Origin: Microvirga brassicacearum
GTDB taxonomy: Bacteria; Pseudomonadota; Alphaproteobacteria; Rhizobiales; Beijerinckiaceae
NCBI RefSeq assembly: GCF_008757455.1
Contig: NZ_VCMV01000013.1
Location: 11,839-75,838, forward strand
Length of the DNA stretch: 64,000 nucleotides
Reading direction: 5' to 3'
The position numbers and the translations under genes are program-made. Positions 1-8,666 of the stretch are shown here, piece by piece. Each line of letters begins with the position of its first letter. Positions within the stretch are counted from its first letter, which is position 1. Below the pieces are notes generated by a model. It was not told the origin of the DNA. It was given only the letters and a program-made list of their open reading frames with translations, and ran no database searches.

Positions 1-51
1 ACCGGAGGTCAATGCCATACCAAGCGTAACCGAAAAGTTTGCAACAGAACC
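1..51. mobile_element. End of an IS6-family element (rest lies left of the window)
   Basis: Positions 36-51 read gtttgcaacagaacc. Its reverse complement, GGTTCTGTTGCAAAC, is the characteristic terminal inverted repeat of IS6/IS26-like elements. Immediately to the right, recognisable IS3 orfA sequence begins abruptly, so the IS6 element seems to have inserted into the IS3 element. Only this edge is visible and its transposase is outside the window. Confidence 0.6.
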
Positions 52-209
52 CGGAAGTTACATACTATCGCTGGCGTCAGGAATACGGCGGCCTCAAGGG
101 CGATCAGGTCAAGCGATTGAAGGAGCTTGAGGCTGAGAACGCCAGGCTTCGTCGGGCAGTGTCGGACCTGACGCTCGACAAGATGATCCTCGCCGAGGCT
201 GCGCGGTGA
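52..209 (+). pseudogene. IS3-family OrfA, 3' fragment
   Basis: This frame reads PEVTYYRWRQEYGG, then a leucine-zipper-like segment (VKRLKELEAENARLRR), then TLDKMILAEAAR and a stop at 207-209. That is the C-terminal half of the small IS3-family OrfA protein. The N-terminal helix-turn-helix is missing because an IS6-type end abuts it. The stop overlaps the GTG start of orfB (GTGA), the normal arrangement in this IS3 subgroup. Without OrfA the element should not be able to transpose by itself. Confidence 0.75.
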
Positions 210-1105
210 AACTATTAAGCCCCGCCCGCCGCCGCGCCTGCGTGGATCATGTGATCGCAGAACTGGGACTACCCGAGAGACGGGTCTGGCGGGTTCTCGG
301 CCAGCGTCGCTCCACGCAGCGCAAGATCCCGACGACACCTGATGACGAGGCGACGTTGACCGCGGACATCATCGCGCTTGCCCTTCAGTACGGCCGCTAC
401 GGCTATCGGCGCATTGCCGCTCTGCTGCGGGATGCCGGCTGGATGGTGAACATCAAACGGGTCGAGCGGATCTGGCGACGGGAGGGGCTGAAAGTGCCGC
501 AAAAGCAGCCGAAGAAGGGGCGGCTCTGGCTCAACGACGGTTCCTGCATCCGTCTGCGACCCGAGTATCCCAACCATGTCTGGTCGTACGACTTTGTTGA
601 GGATCGCACGCATAATGGACGCAGGTTCCGCATGCTCAACGTTATCGACGAGTTCACCCGCGAATGCATCGCGATCCGCGTCAGCCGAAAGCTGAAGGCT
701 GTCGATGTCATCGACGTGCTCTCGGACCTGTTTATCCTGCGGGGCGTCCCAGGCCATATTCGATCCGACAATGGCCCGGAGTTCATCGCCAAAGCGGTTC
801 GCGACTGGATCAATGCGGTTGGCGCCAGGACAGCCTACATCGAGCCGGGCAGCCCGTGGGAAAACGGATACCGCGAAAGCTTCAATTCGAAACTCCGCGA
901 CGAACTGCTCAATGGCGAGATTTTCTACACGCTCAAGGACGCGCAGACGGTGATCGAGAGTTGGCGACGCCATTTCAACACGGTGCGTCCTCACTCATCC
1001 CTCGGCTACAAGCCACCCGCCCCAAAGGCGGTACTATGGCCTGCGCAACCCCGACCAGCTCCGCCGGCCACCCCGACGGTAGCGCCACGACCGATCATGC
1101 ACTAG
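206..1105 (+). CDS. IS3-family transposase OrfB (rve integrase core)
   Basis: This 299-residue DDE transposase catalyses IS3 excision and insertion. An N-terminal HTH_21-like region (GRYGYRRIAALLR, about 63-75) precedes an rve integrase core. The catalytic triad is visible as D129 (WSYDFVED), D188 (RSDNGPEF) and E224 (WENGYRESFN), which is DD35E spacing. The C-terminus has the usual RPHSSLGYKPP. The gene starts at a GTG overlapping the orfA stop and is itself full length. Its partner orfA is 5'-truncated, so the protein is probably not made as the functional OrfAB fusion. Confidence 0.9.
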   Translation: MKLLSPARRRACVDHVIAELGLPERRVWRVLGQRRSTQRKIPTTPDDEATLTADIIALALQYGRYGYRRIAALLRDAGWMVNIKRVERIWRREGLKVPQKQPKKGRLWLNDGSCIRLRPEYPNHVWSYDFVEDRTHNGRRFRMLNVIDEFTRECIAIRVSRKLKAVDVIDVLSDLFILRGVPGHIRSDNGPEFIAKAVRDWINAVGARTAYIEPGSPWENGYRESFNSKLRDELLNGEIFYTLKDAQTVIESWRRHFNTVRPHSSLGYKPPAPKAVLWPAQPRPAPPATPTVAPRPIMH

Positions 1106-1139
1106 CAATCAAAGCGGATCACCTCGTGGGGGCTGGCCA

Positions 1140-1235
1140 GCCCCTTCCCTTCCCTGCCCTGTGGCCGGAACTTGGCGGTCCTAGAACCCGAGGCCAGCGG
1201 CAGCAATAGCGGGTCAGGCCGCGGGCCAGCCTGGG
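1140..1235 (-). pseudogene. Relic of a RHE_PE00001-family gene
   Basis: Read on the minus strand, this stretch gives LLPLASGSRTAKFRPQGREG. That is nearly identical to the segment LLPLASGFRAAKFRPQGREG in the full-length gene at 42649-43794. The DNA similarity (ccccttcccttccctg, ggccggaacttggcgg, gaggccagcggca and others) covers about 90 bp in the same orientation. Nothing else in 1106-1393 is recognisable, so this is a short degraded copy between the IS3 element and hutG. Confidence 0.55.
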
Positions 1236-1393
1236 GCGGCACGCCTGAGGCCATCGACAGCATGGCCGCCCTAAACACCCATCGTCGGATGGTCCAGTGG
1301 CCTCCGCAGCCGGCCCATAAGCGTCTGCTGCACGAAAAGGACATCGCCATATGCAACGGTGGCGGCGCTGGCAAGGTCAGCGACGCATCTCGT

Positions 1394-2455
1394 TCAGATC
1401 GCTTTCTTCTCTTCGTCACCGTCTGAGGGCATCGGCGGGTGCCCATGCCTGTCGCAAGAGCTAGACCGGCGACGGGTTGCGGTGCAACCTTCGCCAGGCT
1501 CGCTTCGCGATGCCAGCGCAAGGCGATAGGCCAATCGAGCGGCGACCCTCGCGGTTTGATCGTCTCGGTCGAACACTGGATTGAGTTCGGCGATGTCCGC
1601 CAACGTCAATTTCCCCGTCCGGAGAATCTCGTCGACCAGATCCTCCAGGATCTCCAACGCAACACCTCGTGCGGCGGGTGCAGAAACGCCGGGAGCCACC
1701 GCGGCGGGCAGGACGTCGAGGTCGATCGAGAGATAGACCATGTCGGCGCCTTCCAGCCTCTTCAGGAGCGTGCTGCGCAGGCTGTCAAAATTGGAGGAAC
1801 GCATCTCCTCGTCGAGCCTATACTCGACGCCCAGTGCTTTAGCACGGTTAAACAAGGCAGACGTATTTCCAAGTTCGCTGATGCCAAAACAAAGGTAGGA
1901 AAAAGTGGCGCCGCGAGCAGCGCAGAGCTCGGCAATCTCGCGAAATGGCGTGCCGGAATTCGGCTTCGACGCAAGTCGCAGATCGAAATGCGCGTCGAAA
2001 TTGACAATGAGCACATTCGTCGAGGCAAGTCGGTCGCCGAGATGGCGGGCGAGGCCAAGAAAGCTCCCATAGGCGATTTCATGCCCGCCCCCGAGCGCGA
2101 CAGGTCGGATGTTGCGCTCCAGGAGGGCTGCCACCCGATCGGCGTAAAGGCTTTGCGCCGCCTCCAGGTCCCCGTCCGCGCACAGGATGTCGCCGGCATC
2201 GTAAAGTGTGGCAGGACGATGGACCGGAAGGCGCGCGAAGATGTTGCGGATCGCACCCGGCCCCCCGGCCGCACCGACGCGGCCGCCATTGCGACGCACG
2301 CCCTCGTCGCTTCCAAAGCCCAGGATAGCAGAGCCGCCCTGTGAGGTGGAATCGAAGGGCTGGAGGACATCCTTGACGCGGAAAACAGGACCATCTTCCC
2401 CGCTGTCGGCGGGGAGGCCGGCCGTTCCCGAATGGCCTTCTCTCTCGTTCGGCAT
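1394..2455 (-). CDS. hutG: Formimidoylglutamase (arginase/agmatinase family)
   Basis: Mn-dependent ureohydrolase expected to convert N-formimidoyl-L-glutamate to glutamate plus formamide, the last step of histidine degradation. Metal-binding motifs are GGGHE (about 122-126), NFDAHFD (152-158) and SIDLDV (243-248). The stretch after the second motif (SGTPFREIAELC, YLCFGISELGNTSALF) is HutG-like rather than agmatinase-like. The frame is open further upstream. ATG 2455 was chosen because a GGTGGAGG ribosome site lies about 9 nt before it; ATG 2464 is the alternative. The last 40 or so residues are basic and low complexity, longer than usual. It is the distal gene of the ABC-transporter operon that starts at 6514, about 17 kb from the hut genes whose product it would consume. 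Confidence 0.85.
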   Translation of the reverse strand: MPNEREGHSGTAGLPADSGEDGPVFRVKDVLQPFDSTSQGGSAILGFGSDEGVRRNGGRVGAAGGPGAIRNIFARLPVHRPATLYDAGDILCADGDLEAAQSLYADRVAALLERNIRPVALGGGHEIAYGSFLGLARHLGDRLASTNVLIVNFDAHFDLRLASKPNSGTPFREIAELCAARGATFSYLCFGISELGNTSALFNRAKALGVEYRLDEEMRSSNFDSLRSTLLKRLEGADMVYLSIDLDVLPAAVAPGVSAPAARGVALEILEDLVDEILRTGKLTLADIAELNPVFDRDDQTARVAARLAYRLALASRSEPGEGCTATRRRSSSCDRHGHPPMPSDGDEEKKAI

Positions 2456-2561
2456 CGCGCTCATCCTCCACCGCGGGGCATGCGAGAAACCACCCTCACC
2501 AAGGCTATATCGTTCCGATAGCCATAGAGGAGTGAGTGAGTGTCGAACGTCCAACGGATGG

Positions 2562-3374
2562 TCATGACTTGACCCCGGGTGCCTCTCCCCGGATCGCACG
2601 GCGGATGCCCGTGGCACGGTCGAGAATGATGATCGCGATCGCCGAGAGAATGATCAAGGAGCTTGCGAGAGCCGCGCCCACGGCGTCGTACTGATACTTG
2701 ATGTACGAGTACAGTTCCACCGGAAGTGGCGTCCAACCGGGAGGCGCCAGAAACACCGAGATGGGAAAATCGTTCCAGGACAGCACGAAGCAAAGCGTCA
2801 GGCTCGAGATCAACCCCGTCTTGATGACCGGTAGCGTGATCGAAAACAACGTTCGGGTGCCGCTGGCTCCCACATTGCGGGCGGCCTCTTCCAAGGACGT
2901 GTCGAAATTCTGCAGGCTCGCCGCGAGAATCCTCACAGCAAACGGCAGCACGTGGATTGTATGGCCAATCACAAGACTTGTGATGCTGCCGCCAAGGCCG
3001 ATCCGGGCGAGGAACACATAGAGCGCGAGGCTGAAGATCGTCGCCGGGATCAGGATCGGCGACATGATCAGGAGATTGACGAACGCCTTACCGGGAAAAT
3101 TGTACCGCACGAGCGCCAGGACCGCGAGCAACGCAAGCGCATTTGCGGATAATGTCGCGACGATGCCGAGGACAAGACTGACAACCATGGCGTCGACGAA
3201 CTTGCTTGACGTCCAGGCGGCCCGGAACCACTCCATCGTGACCCCGGTCGGCGGCAGGATGAACTCGTTCGGGTTGATCGAGACAAGCAAGGTGATGGCG
3301 ATGGGAAAGAAAAGGAAGGCCATTGCGACGTAAGTGAACAGGCGCAACATCCATGTGCCGAAATCGATTCTCAT
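2562..3374 (-). CDS. PotC-like ABC transporter permease
   Basis: This inner-membrane permease has about six hydrophobic segments. It carries the binding-protein-dependent EAA loop LEEAARNVGASGTRTLF, which docks on the ATPase. Length is about 270 residues, as in PotC/YdcV. ATG 3374 shares a base with the stop of the upstream permease (TGATG), so the two are translationally coupled; a GTG directly upstream is possible. It is the fourth gene of a binding protein-ATPase-permease-permease-hutG operon. The family imports polyamines, opines or amino-acid derivatives. The link to hutG suggests histidine, urocanate or a related imidazole compound (inference). Confidence 0.88.
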   Translation of the reverse strand: MRIDFGTWMLRLFTYVAMAFLFFPIAITLLVSINPNEFILPPTGVTMEWFRAAWTSSKFVDAMVVSLVLGIVATLSANALALLAVLALVRYNFPGKAFVNLLIMSPILIPATIFSLALYVFLARIGLGGSITSLVIGHTIHVLPFAVRILAASLQNFDTSLEEAARNVGASGTRTLFSITLPVIKTGLISSLTLCFVLSWNDFPISVFLAPPGWTPLPVELYSYIKYQYDAVGAALASSLIILSAIAIIILDRATGIRRAIRGEAPGVKS

Positions 3375-4243
3375 CACTTCTTCGCCTCAAGTTTGTTCAG
3401 GATCATCTTGTTGAAGAGGTAACCCAAACCAATGATGGTGACCGAACTCGCAGCAATCATGATGACCGAGATGCTGGATGCAAAAGGCAAATTGTTGTTG
3501 ATCAGGGCTTCCTTGTAAATCAGGAGGCCGATCATGCGCGTCTCATCCGGTCCGACCATCAGCGGCACGGCGAAGGCTGCGAAATTCAACGTGAAGACAA
3601 TGACGAGTCCGGCATACAAGCCCGGCATCGTCAGCGGGAACGTGATCTTCCAGAATGTCGTCCATCGGTTCGCGCCAACGTTGCGCGCCGCTTCTGCCAG
3701 GAAGGGATTGATGCGCTCGATGGAATCCAAAAGCGACATGGTCATATAGGGCATGCCGATATAGACCAGCAGGATCACCACCCCTTTGATGTTCCACATA
3801 TATTGCGCGGGCTCATCATAGACGCCGAGACCGATCAGGAGCGAATTGAGAATGCCGCCGCCGCGGAAGATCACGATCCAGCCGTAGACGAGCGTGACCA
3901 GGCCGATCAGAAGCGGCGAGAGCACCAAGGTCATGAGAATGCTCTTCTGAAAACCCGTCGAGCGAGCAATGTAGAGAGCGACAGGATAAGCCAGGAGAGC
4001 AGACAGGACTGTCGCAAAGAACGCGATATAGACCGTGTACCAGAGCGTATTGACCAAGTACCAGGTGCTGCCCAGGAATTGGATGTAGTTGTCGAGAACC
4101 CAGGCGGACCTCATATAGGCACCGCCGACATTCTCGTTGAAACTGATCCGGATCACCCAGCCAAGCGGGATCAGGACGAAGATCGTGAGAAGGACAAGCG
4201 AGGGAGCAAGAAAAGCGACAACACCAGCGCGCATGACAATCAT
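3374..4243 (-). CDS. PotB-like ABC transporter permease
   Basis: This 289-residue permease has an N-terminal membrane anchor (VVAFLAPSLVLLTIFVLIPLGWV) and about six membrane spans. The EAA loop is LAEAARNVGANRWTTFW. The start overlaps the stop of the ATPase gene (ATGA), and its own stop overlaps the next permease. It would form the heterodimeric membrane channel with the 2562-3374 product. Membership of the spermidine/putrescine/opine permease class is clear; the substrate is not. Confidence 0.88.
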   Translation of the reverse strand: MIVMRAGVVAFLAPSLVLLTIFVLIPLGWVIRISFNENVGGAYMRSAWVLDNYIQFLGSTWYLVNTLWYTVYIAFFATVLSALLAYPVALYIARSTGFQKSILMTLVLSPLLIGLVTLVYGWIVIFRGGGILNSLLIGLGVYDEPAQYMWNIKGVVILLVYIGMPYMTMSLLDSIERINPFLAEAARNVGANRWTTFWKITFPLTMPGLYAGLVIVFTLNFAAFAVPLMVGPDETRMIGLLIYKEALINNNLPFASSISVIMIAASSVTIIGLGYLFNKMILNKLEAKK

Positions 4244-5331
4244 GCCTTGTTTCGGTGCAGCAGGCGGAAGTGTTTCGGCTCGATCTCGATCCAGATCTGG
4301 TCGTCGATGACGTGATCCTGGCTCGTATTATGCGTTTCGATATAAAGGTTCTCGCCCGATTGAAGTTTTGCAGTGTAGCGAATGGTTGGTCCGAAATACT
4401 CAATCATCTCGATACAGGCGGAGAGTTCGTTTTCCCGCGCTTCTGGCCGGTTTTTCACGCGGATGCGCTCAGGACGCAAGAGCACTCGGACCTGCTGGCC
4501 GACGGAGATCGAATCCTCGCGCGTCACCGCGAACTTCAATGACGCACCACATTGAACGACCGCCCTGTCGTCTGCCACTTCCACAACCCGACCGTCGAAG
4601 AAATTTGTATTCCCAACGAAATCGGCCACGAATTCCGAGCGCGGGTCCTCGTAGATCTCGCGCGGTTTCGCAATGCGAGCAATCTTGCCGCCGCTCATGA
4701 TGACGACGCGGTCGGACATGGACAACGCCTCCTCCTGGTCGTGGGTGACGTACAGCGTCGTCATGTTCAGGCGGCTCTGCAACTGCTTCAATTCGCGTCG
4801 CATCGTGATGCGAAGCGCTCTGTCGAGGTTGCTGAGCGGCTCGTCCATCAACAGGAGCGCAGGATCGAGAGCAAGGGCGCGAGCCAGCGCCACGCGCTGC
4901 TGCTGGCCACCGCTCAACTGCCGCGGCAGCCGCCCCTCGAAGCCGGTAAGACCCGTGATACCCAAGACCTCATCGGCCTTCGAACGGATCGCGGTACTCG
5001 TCCGACCTCGCAGCTTCAGTCCGAATGTGATGTTCTCGAGGACCGTCATGTGCGGCCAAAGAGCATAATTCTGAAAAACGAACCCGACATTGCGCTTGTC
5101 CGGCGGGGCATATGTGACGTCGGCGCCATTGACCAGAACACGCCCGCCCGAAGGCATGACGAAGCCAGCGATCATGCGCAACGTGGTGGTCTTGCCGCAC
5201 CCGCTCGGCCCCAAAAGTGAAACGAATTCTCCGGGCCGCACGTCGAACGAGACATCATCCACGACAGAAACATCGCCGTATTTTTTGGCAACGCCGTCTA
5301 CCCATATGCTCTGGGTTAGCGCATGAGTCAT
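4240..5331 (-). CDS. PotA-like ABC transporter ATP-binding protein with TOBE domain
   Basis: This ATPase powers the adjacent permeases. It has Walker A GPSGCGKTT, Q-loop FQNYALWPHM, signature LSGGQQQRVALARAL, Walker B LLLMDEPLSNLD and switch histidine TLYVTHDQEEA. A C-terminal TOBE-like regulatory domain (VRVLLRPERIRV) is typical of PotA/UgpC proteins. ATG 5331 was chosen because GGAG lies 9 nt upstream and the ATPase fold starts shortly after; the open frame extends to 5373 without conserved sequence. The stop overlaps the next gene. About 160 nt separate it from the binding-protein gene upstream. Confidence 0.9.
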   Translation of the reverse strand: MTHALTQSIWVDGVAKKYGDVSVVDDVSFDVRPGEFVSLLGPSGCGKTTTLRMIAGFVMPSGGRVLVNGADVTYAPPDKRNVGFVFQNYALWPHMTVLENITFGLKLRGRTSTAIRSKADEVLGITGLTGFEGRLPRQLSGGQQQRVALARALALDPALLLMDEPLSNLDRALRITMRRELKQLQSRLNMTTLYVTHDQEEALSMSDRVVIMSGGKIARIAKPREIYEDPRSEFVADFVGNTNFFDGRVVEVADDRAVVQCGASLKFAVTREDSISVGQQVRVLLRPERIRVKNRPEARENELSACIEMIEYFGPTIRYTAKLQSGENLYIETHNTSQDHVIDDQIWIEIEPKHFRLLHRNKA

Positions 5332-5488
5332 CTTGTCAACTCCGAATACTGATCGATCGATTGTGGAATGCACGATCGAGACGACGCCGCTAGGTAACGG
5401 CTGGAAGCGTTTTCGTTCAAGAGCCCGGCTGACGGACGTTGCGCCGGCCGAGCTCGGAGATTGGCAGTATTCTTCGGCCAGCCCGCCG

Positions 5489-6514
5489 TCAGTTCGTCAT
5501 CAGACGGTTCAGCTTCTCGCGCCACGCGGCCTTGTGCTCGGTGATCTTGTCCTGGTCAGGCAGGAACAGCCGCTGGAATGCTTCGTTCTGAACCAGAAGC
5601 GGACCGTATTCGAAATCCTTCGGGATCACGGCATTCTTCACTGTCGGCGCATAGAGATTGTTGACCGCAAATGCCTCCTGCCAGGACTTGCTCAGCACGA
5701 AATTCACGAACGCCATCGCCATCTTGGGGTCCTTCGCAGATTTCGTGACATTGATCGTCGAAATCAACGGGAAGGTTCCCTCCACAGGTCGGGTGACTTT
5801 TACGTTTTTGACACCCTTCTGCCAGAGTTCCTTCACGCGGCCTGTCGCGAGGATCCCGAGCCACGCGTCCCCGGTTTGCATGAGCGAAACCATCTGGCTT
5901 TCCACATCGAGGGCGCCGATCAGATTGCCGCTCTTGTTCAACTCGGCCATTTTCTTGAGGCCTGGATCCATATTGTCGATGCTTCCGCCCGACTTCTGCG
6001 CCTGAAGCACAGCGAGGCTGAGCGATGGAATATGCTCGAATCCGTAGATGACGACGTGGTTCTTGTATTTTGGATCCCAGAGAACATCCCAGGATTTCGG
6101 CTCTTCGGTTACCTTGTCGGAATTGTAGGCCAGCACGTAATCGCCGACATTGGCAAACACCGTATAGGGCGAGTAAATCGCATTGGGATAGAGATTGGCC
6201 ATGTTTGGCACCTGGGCAGGATCGAGTTTCGCCCAGAGACCTTCCTTCTCTCCCGCGATGGAGTTCAGCAAGGTGTTGGTTGCAACATCGACCTGACCGA
6301 GGCGAGACTTGACGAGGTGATCGGGGCTCGAACCCACAACCCATTGCACTTTGCAATTATGGGCTTTCTCGAACTCAGCGGCGACGGCCTCGTAGGTCTT
6401 TTGGTAGCTTCCTCCCCAGGTTGTCACCCGAACTGCGCATTCCTGCGCCGCAAGAGGGGAGGAAAGTGCGAAGAGAGTTATGGCAAGACACGATACTGAC
6501 AACTTCATTTTCAT
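5489..6514 (-). CDS. PotD-type periplasmic substrate-binding protein
   Basis: This 341-residue protein has a clear signal peptide (MKMKLSVSCLAITLFALSS, cleavage near AAQE) and then an SBP_bac fold beginning VRVTTWGGSYQKTYE. It is the first gene of the leftward transporter-hutG operon, so it should deliver ligand to the permeases at 2562-4243. It is closely similar along its length to the protein at 24812-25855 (shared WVVGSS, DVATNTLLNSIAGEKE, VPNM.NLYPNAI, RLFLPDQDK). A putative HutC-type operator lies about 150 bp upstream. Ligand unknown; a histidine-related compound is inferred from context. Confidence 0.88.
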   Translation of the reverse strand: MKMKLSVSCLAITLFALSSPLAAQECAVRVTTWGGSYQKTYEAVAAEFEKAHNCKVQWVVGSSPDHLVKSRLGQVDVATNTLLNSIAGEKEGLWAKLDPAQVPNMANLYPNAIYSPYTVFANVGDYVLAYNSDKVTEEPKSWDVLWDPKYKNHVVIYGFEHIPSLSLAVLQAQKSGGSIDNMDPGLKKMAELNKSGNLIGALDVESQMVSLMQTGDAWLGILATGRVKELWQKGVKNVKVTRPVEGTFPLISTINVTKSAKDPKMAMAFVNFVLSKSWQEAFAVNNLYAPTVKNAVIPKDFEYGPLLVQNEAFQRLFLPDQDKITEHKAAWREKLNRLMTN

Positions 6515-6662
6515 AGGTCCTCTCCGGAATTTGCCTGAACCGCTCGCTCTTTGCTGCGACCTGTTTCAGTCGCTCGATGTTCGTTAAGGGCGAGTAGCGC
6601 CAGCTTGGCATCTAGGGCGTTTGCATGGCTGCCGTCGTAATCCTAGTCACTTTCAAACGTCA

Positions 6663-6674
6663 TTGTCTAGACAA
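6663..6674. promoter_or_regulatory. Putative HutC-type operator upstream of the transporter-hutG operon
   Basis: TTGTCTAGACAA is a perfect 12-bp palindrome. It lies in the 6515-6921 intergenic region upstream of the binding-protein gene at 6514. It shares the TGTCTA.nCA core with sites at 10344, 17449, 24618 and 25971. Published HutC operators resemble TTGTATATACAA. No gene is apparent in the rest of this 400-bp gap. Confidence 0.5.
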
Positions 6675-6921
6675 AAGATCACCAAAGTAACCATTGTGGC
6701 AGCACGGGTGACATGAAAGCATTCGCTGCGCAAAACGGCCTCCGCGGACGCGGGGACGGAGCGACAAAACCTACGCCGGTCAAAGGGTTAGACGCCTGCC
6801 GCTGCGCATGGTGCAGAGTCTTCTCTCGTCCCTTTTTTTGGCGATTCAGAAGTGCTGGGCAGCGATCGCCTCAAGAAGCAGAGCACCGCCTAGCGCAACG
6901 ATTTTTATCGCTCCAGATGAA

Positions 6922-8607
6922 CTATCGACGCCGCCGGTTCCTCAGATCTGTCAAAGAGTAGCGCGTATGAATCGCCTCCTGATCGATGATCATTTCTATA
7001 ATCGCCGGCCTCCCGCTTGTCAGAGCGCGCTCGAACGCAGGTTCGAATTCCTCCGTGCGCGAAACTCTCTCGCTATGGGCGCCGTACGCCTTCCCCAGTG
7101 CGTAAAAGTTTGGATTGGTGAGTTGTGTGCCGTTGACCCGTCCATCAAGCTTATTTTCTTCATGTATTCGAATGGTCCCGTACATATTGTTGTTGAACAG
7201 GATGACGATGACTCCAACGCCATACTGAACGGCGGTCGCCAGTTCCTCGCCTGTCATCTGGTAGCATCCGTCCCCGACGAAGTTGATGACGACACGATCG
7301 GGATAGCAAAGTTTCGCCGAGATCGCAGCCGGCAGGCCGTACCCCATCGAGCCGCTGATCGGACCAAGCTGGGTGTGTAATTCCGAGTGAGAAAAGTAGC
7401 GTTGGCTCCAGGTTGCATAGGCTCCCACGCCATTCGTGACGATCGCATTGGCGGGCAAGCGTGTGCGAAGCCACTTCATGATACCCGGAAGATCGATGTC
7501 CCCTGGGCAACCCGCAGATGCACATTCGGCGTTGTAGGTATCCTTCAGGTCCTGCGTCCAGCGATCCCAGCTACGATGGAGAACCGGAGCATGGCGTGCG
7601 AGAGCCTCCGTGAAATGCTCGTTTTCCGCCAGGATCGCGAGATCGACCTGAAAGACGCGGTTGAGCTCTTCGACGCCCCCGCACACGTGGACGATTTTCT
7701 GCTTGGGCGTGGGTATGCTGAAGAGCGTAAAGCCTTCCATGTAGCCGGCGCCGATCGTGTTGACGTCGCTCAAGGCGTCATTGCACATGATCACGAAGTC
7801 GGCCTGCCGGATATGTGCCAGGAGCGCCGGGTTTGATCCAATTCCGATTTCGCCCACGTAGCACTTGTGCCCATTGTCGATAATATCGCGCCTTCGGAAG
7901 GCCGTCGCGACAGGCACGTTGTTGGCGTCGGCGAATTTCTGCACGTTGTCTCGGGCCGATTGCGTCCAGCCCGAACCGCCGACGATCATGAGGGGGTGCC
8001 GCGCTTCGGCCAGCATTCCATATAGCCTGTCGATGTCGGAATGCGTCGGTGCGCCGCCGGATGCCCGCACATAAGGCCTCCCGTCTTCAACCTCGCATTC
8101 CTCCTCCAGCATGTCTTCGGGAAGGATCAGCACCACCGGTCCCATTCGCCCGGTCATGGCCGTGTGGTAGGCACGCTGGATGAATTCGGGAATGCGGGCG
8201 GCATCGTCGATCTGTGCGACCCACTTGGCCATCGGCGCAAACATCTGCCGAAAATCGTAGGACATGAACGCCTCGCGCTCCAGAATGGAGCGCTTCACCT
8301 GCCCTACGAACAGGATCATCGGCGACGAATCCTGAAACGCCGTGTGCACGCCAGAAGCCGCATTGGTGGCGCCAGGGCTGCGGGTGACCATCGCGATGCC
8401 TGGCCGGCCGGTCAGCTTGCCATAGGCCTCCGCCATGATCGCAGAGCCTGCCTCATGACGACAGCTGACCTGTCGGATGTCTTCGTGACGGACAGCCATC
8501 GCATCGAGGACGCTCAGAAAGCTTTCTCCCGGCACATGATAAACGATCTCCGCTCCGTTGATCTTCAGCGTATCCGCCAGGATCTCGCTGCCGGTTCTCT
8601 TAGCCAT
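6922..8607 (-). CDS. Thiamine-pyrophosphate-dependent enzyme (2-oxo-acid decarboxylase / acetolactate-synthase-like)
   Basis: This 561-residue protein has the three-domain architecture of the POX/ALS/decarboxylase superfamily. The cofactor-activating glutamate is in CRHEAGSA (E52). The TPP/Mg motif starts GDGCYQMTGEE (about 445) and ends NNN (about 472-474). The central domain has VGGSGW and VATAFRRRD. Such enzymes decarboxylate or ligate 2-oxo acids; benzoylformate, indolepyruvate or similar aromatic oxo acids are typical for catabolic members. The gene is 59 nt downstream of an aldehyde dehydrogenase in the same operon, which supports an oxo acid to aldehyde to acid route. The exact substrate cannot be read from sequence. 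Confidence 0.85.
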   Translation of the reverse strand: MAKRTGSEILADTLKINGAEIVYHVPGESFLSVLDAMAVRHEDIRQVSCRHEAGSAIMAEAYGKLTGRPGIAMVTRSPGATNAASGVHTAFQDSSPMILFVGQVKRSILEREAFMSYDFRQMFAPMAKWVAQIDDAARIPEFIQRAYHTAMTGRMGPVVLILPEDMLEEECEVEDGRPYVRASGGAPTHSDIDRLYGMLAEARHPLMIVGGSGWTQSARDNVQKFADANNVPVATAFRRRDIIDNGHKCYVGEIGIGSNPALLAHIRQADFVIMCNDALSDVNTIGAGYMEGFTLFSIPTPKQKIVHVCGGVEELNRVFQVDLAILAENEHFTEALARHAPVLHRSWDRWTQDLKDTYNAECASAGCPGDIDLPGIMKWLRTRLPANAIVTNGVGAYATWSQRYFSHSELHTQLGPISGSMGYGLPAAISAKLCYPDRVVINFVGDGCYQMTGEELATAVQYGVGVIVILFNNNMYGTIRIHEENKLDGRVNGTQLTNPNFYALGKAYGAHSERVSRTEEFEPAFERALTSGRPAIIEMIIDQEAIHTRYSLTDLRNRRRR

Positions 8608-8666
8608 TTAGGTTCTCAATCTTATTGTGTTTATCGAAGGCCGGCCGCGGGGCCGTGTCCAATTCA

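Noticed and set aside
1439-2344. 301-residue plus-strand frame inside hutG
   Set aside because: Opposite strand to clear Mn-binding motifs of the ureohydrolase; no similarity of its own.
2465-2617. Open frame extending hutG upstream by about 50 residues
   Set aside because: No conserved sequence, and a good ribosome site lies just before ATG 2464/2455, so the extension is read-through of the frame only.
3353-4315. Long plus-strand open frame (320 residues) opposite the permease genes
   Set aside because: Highly charged composition typical of the antisense of hydrophobic membrane proteins; no homology. The permeases on the minus strand are unmistakable.
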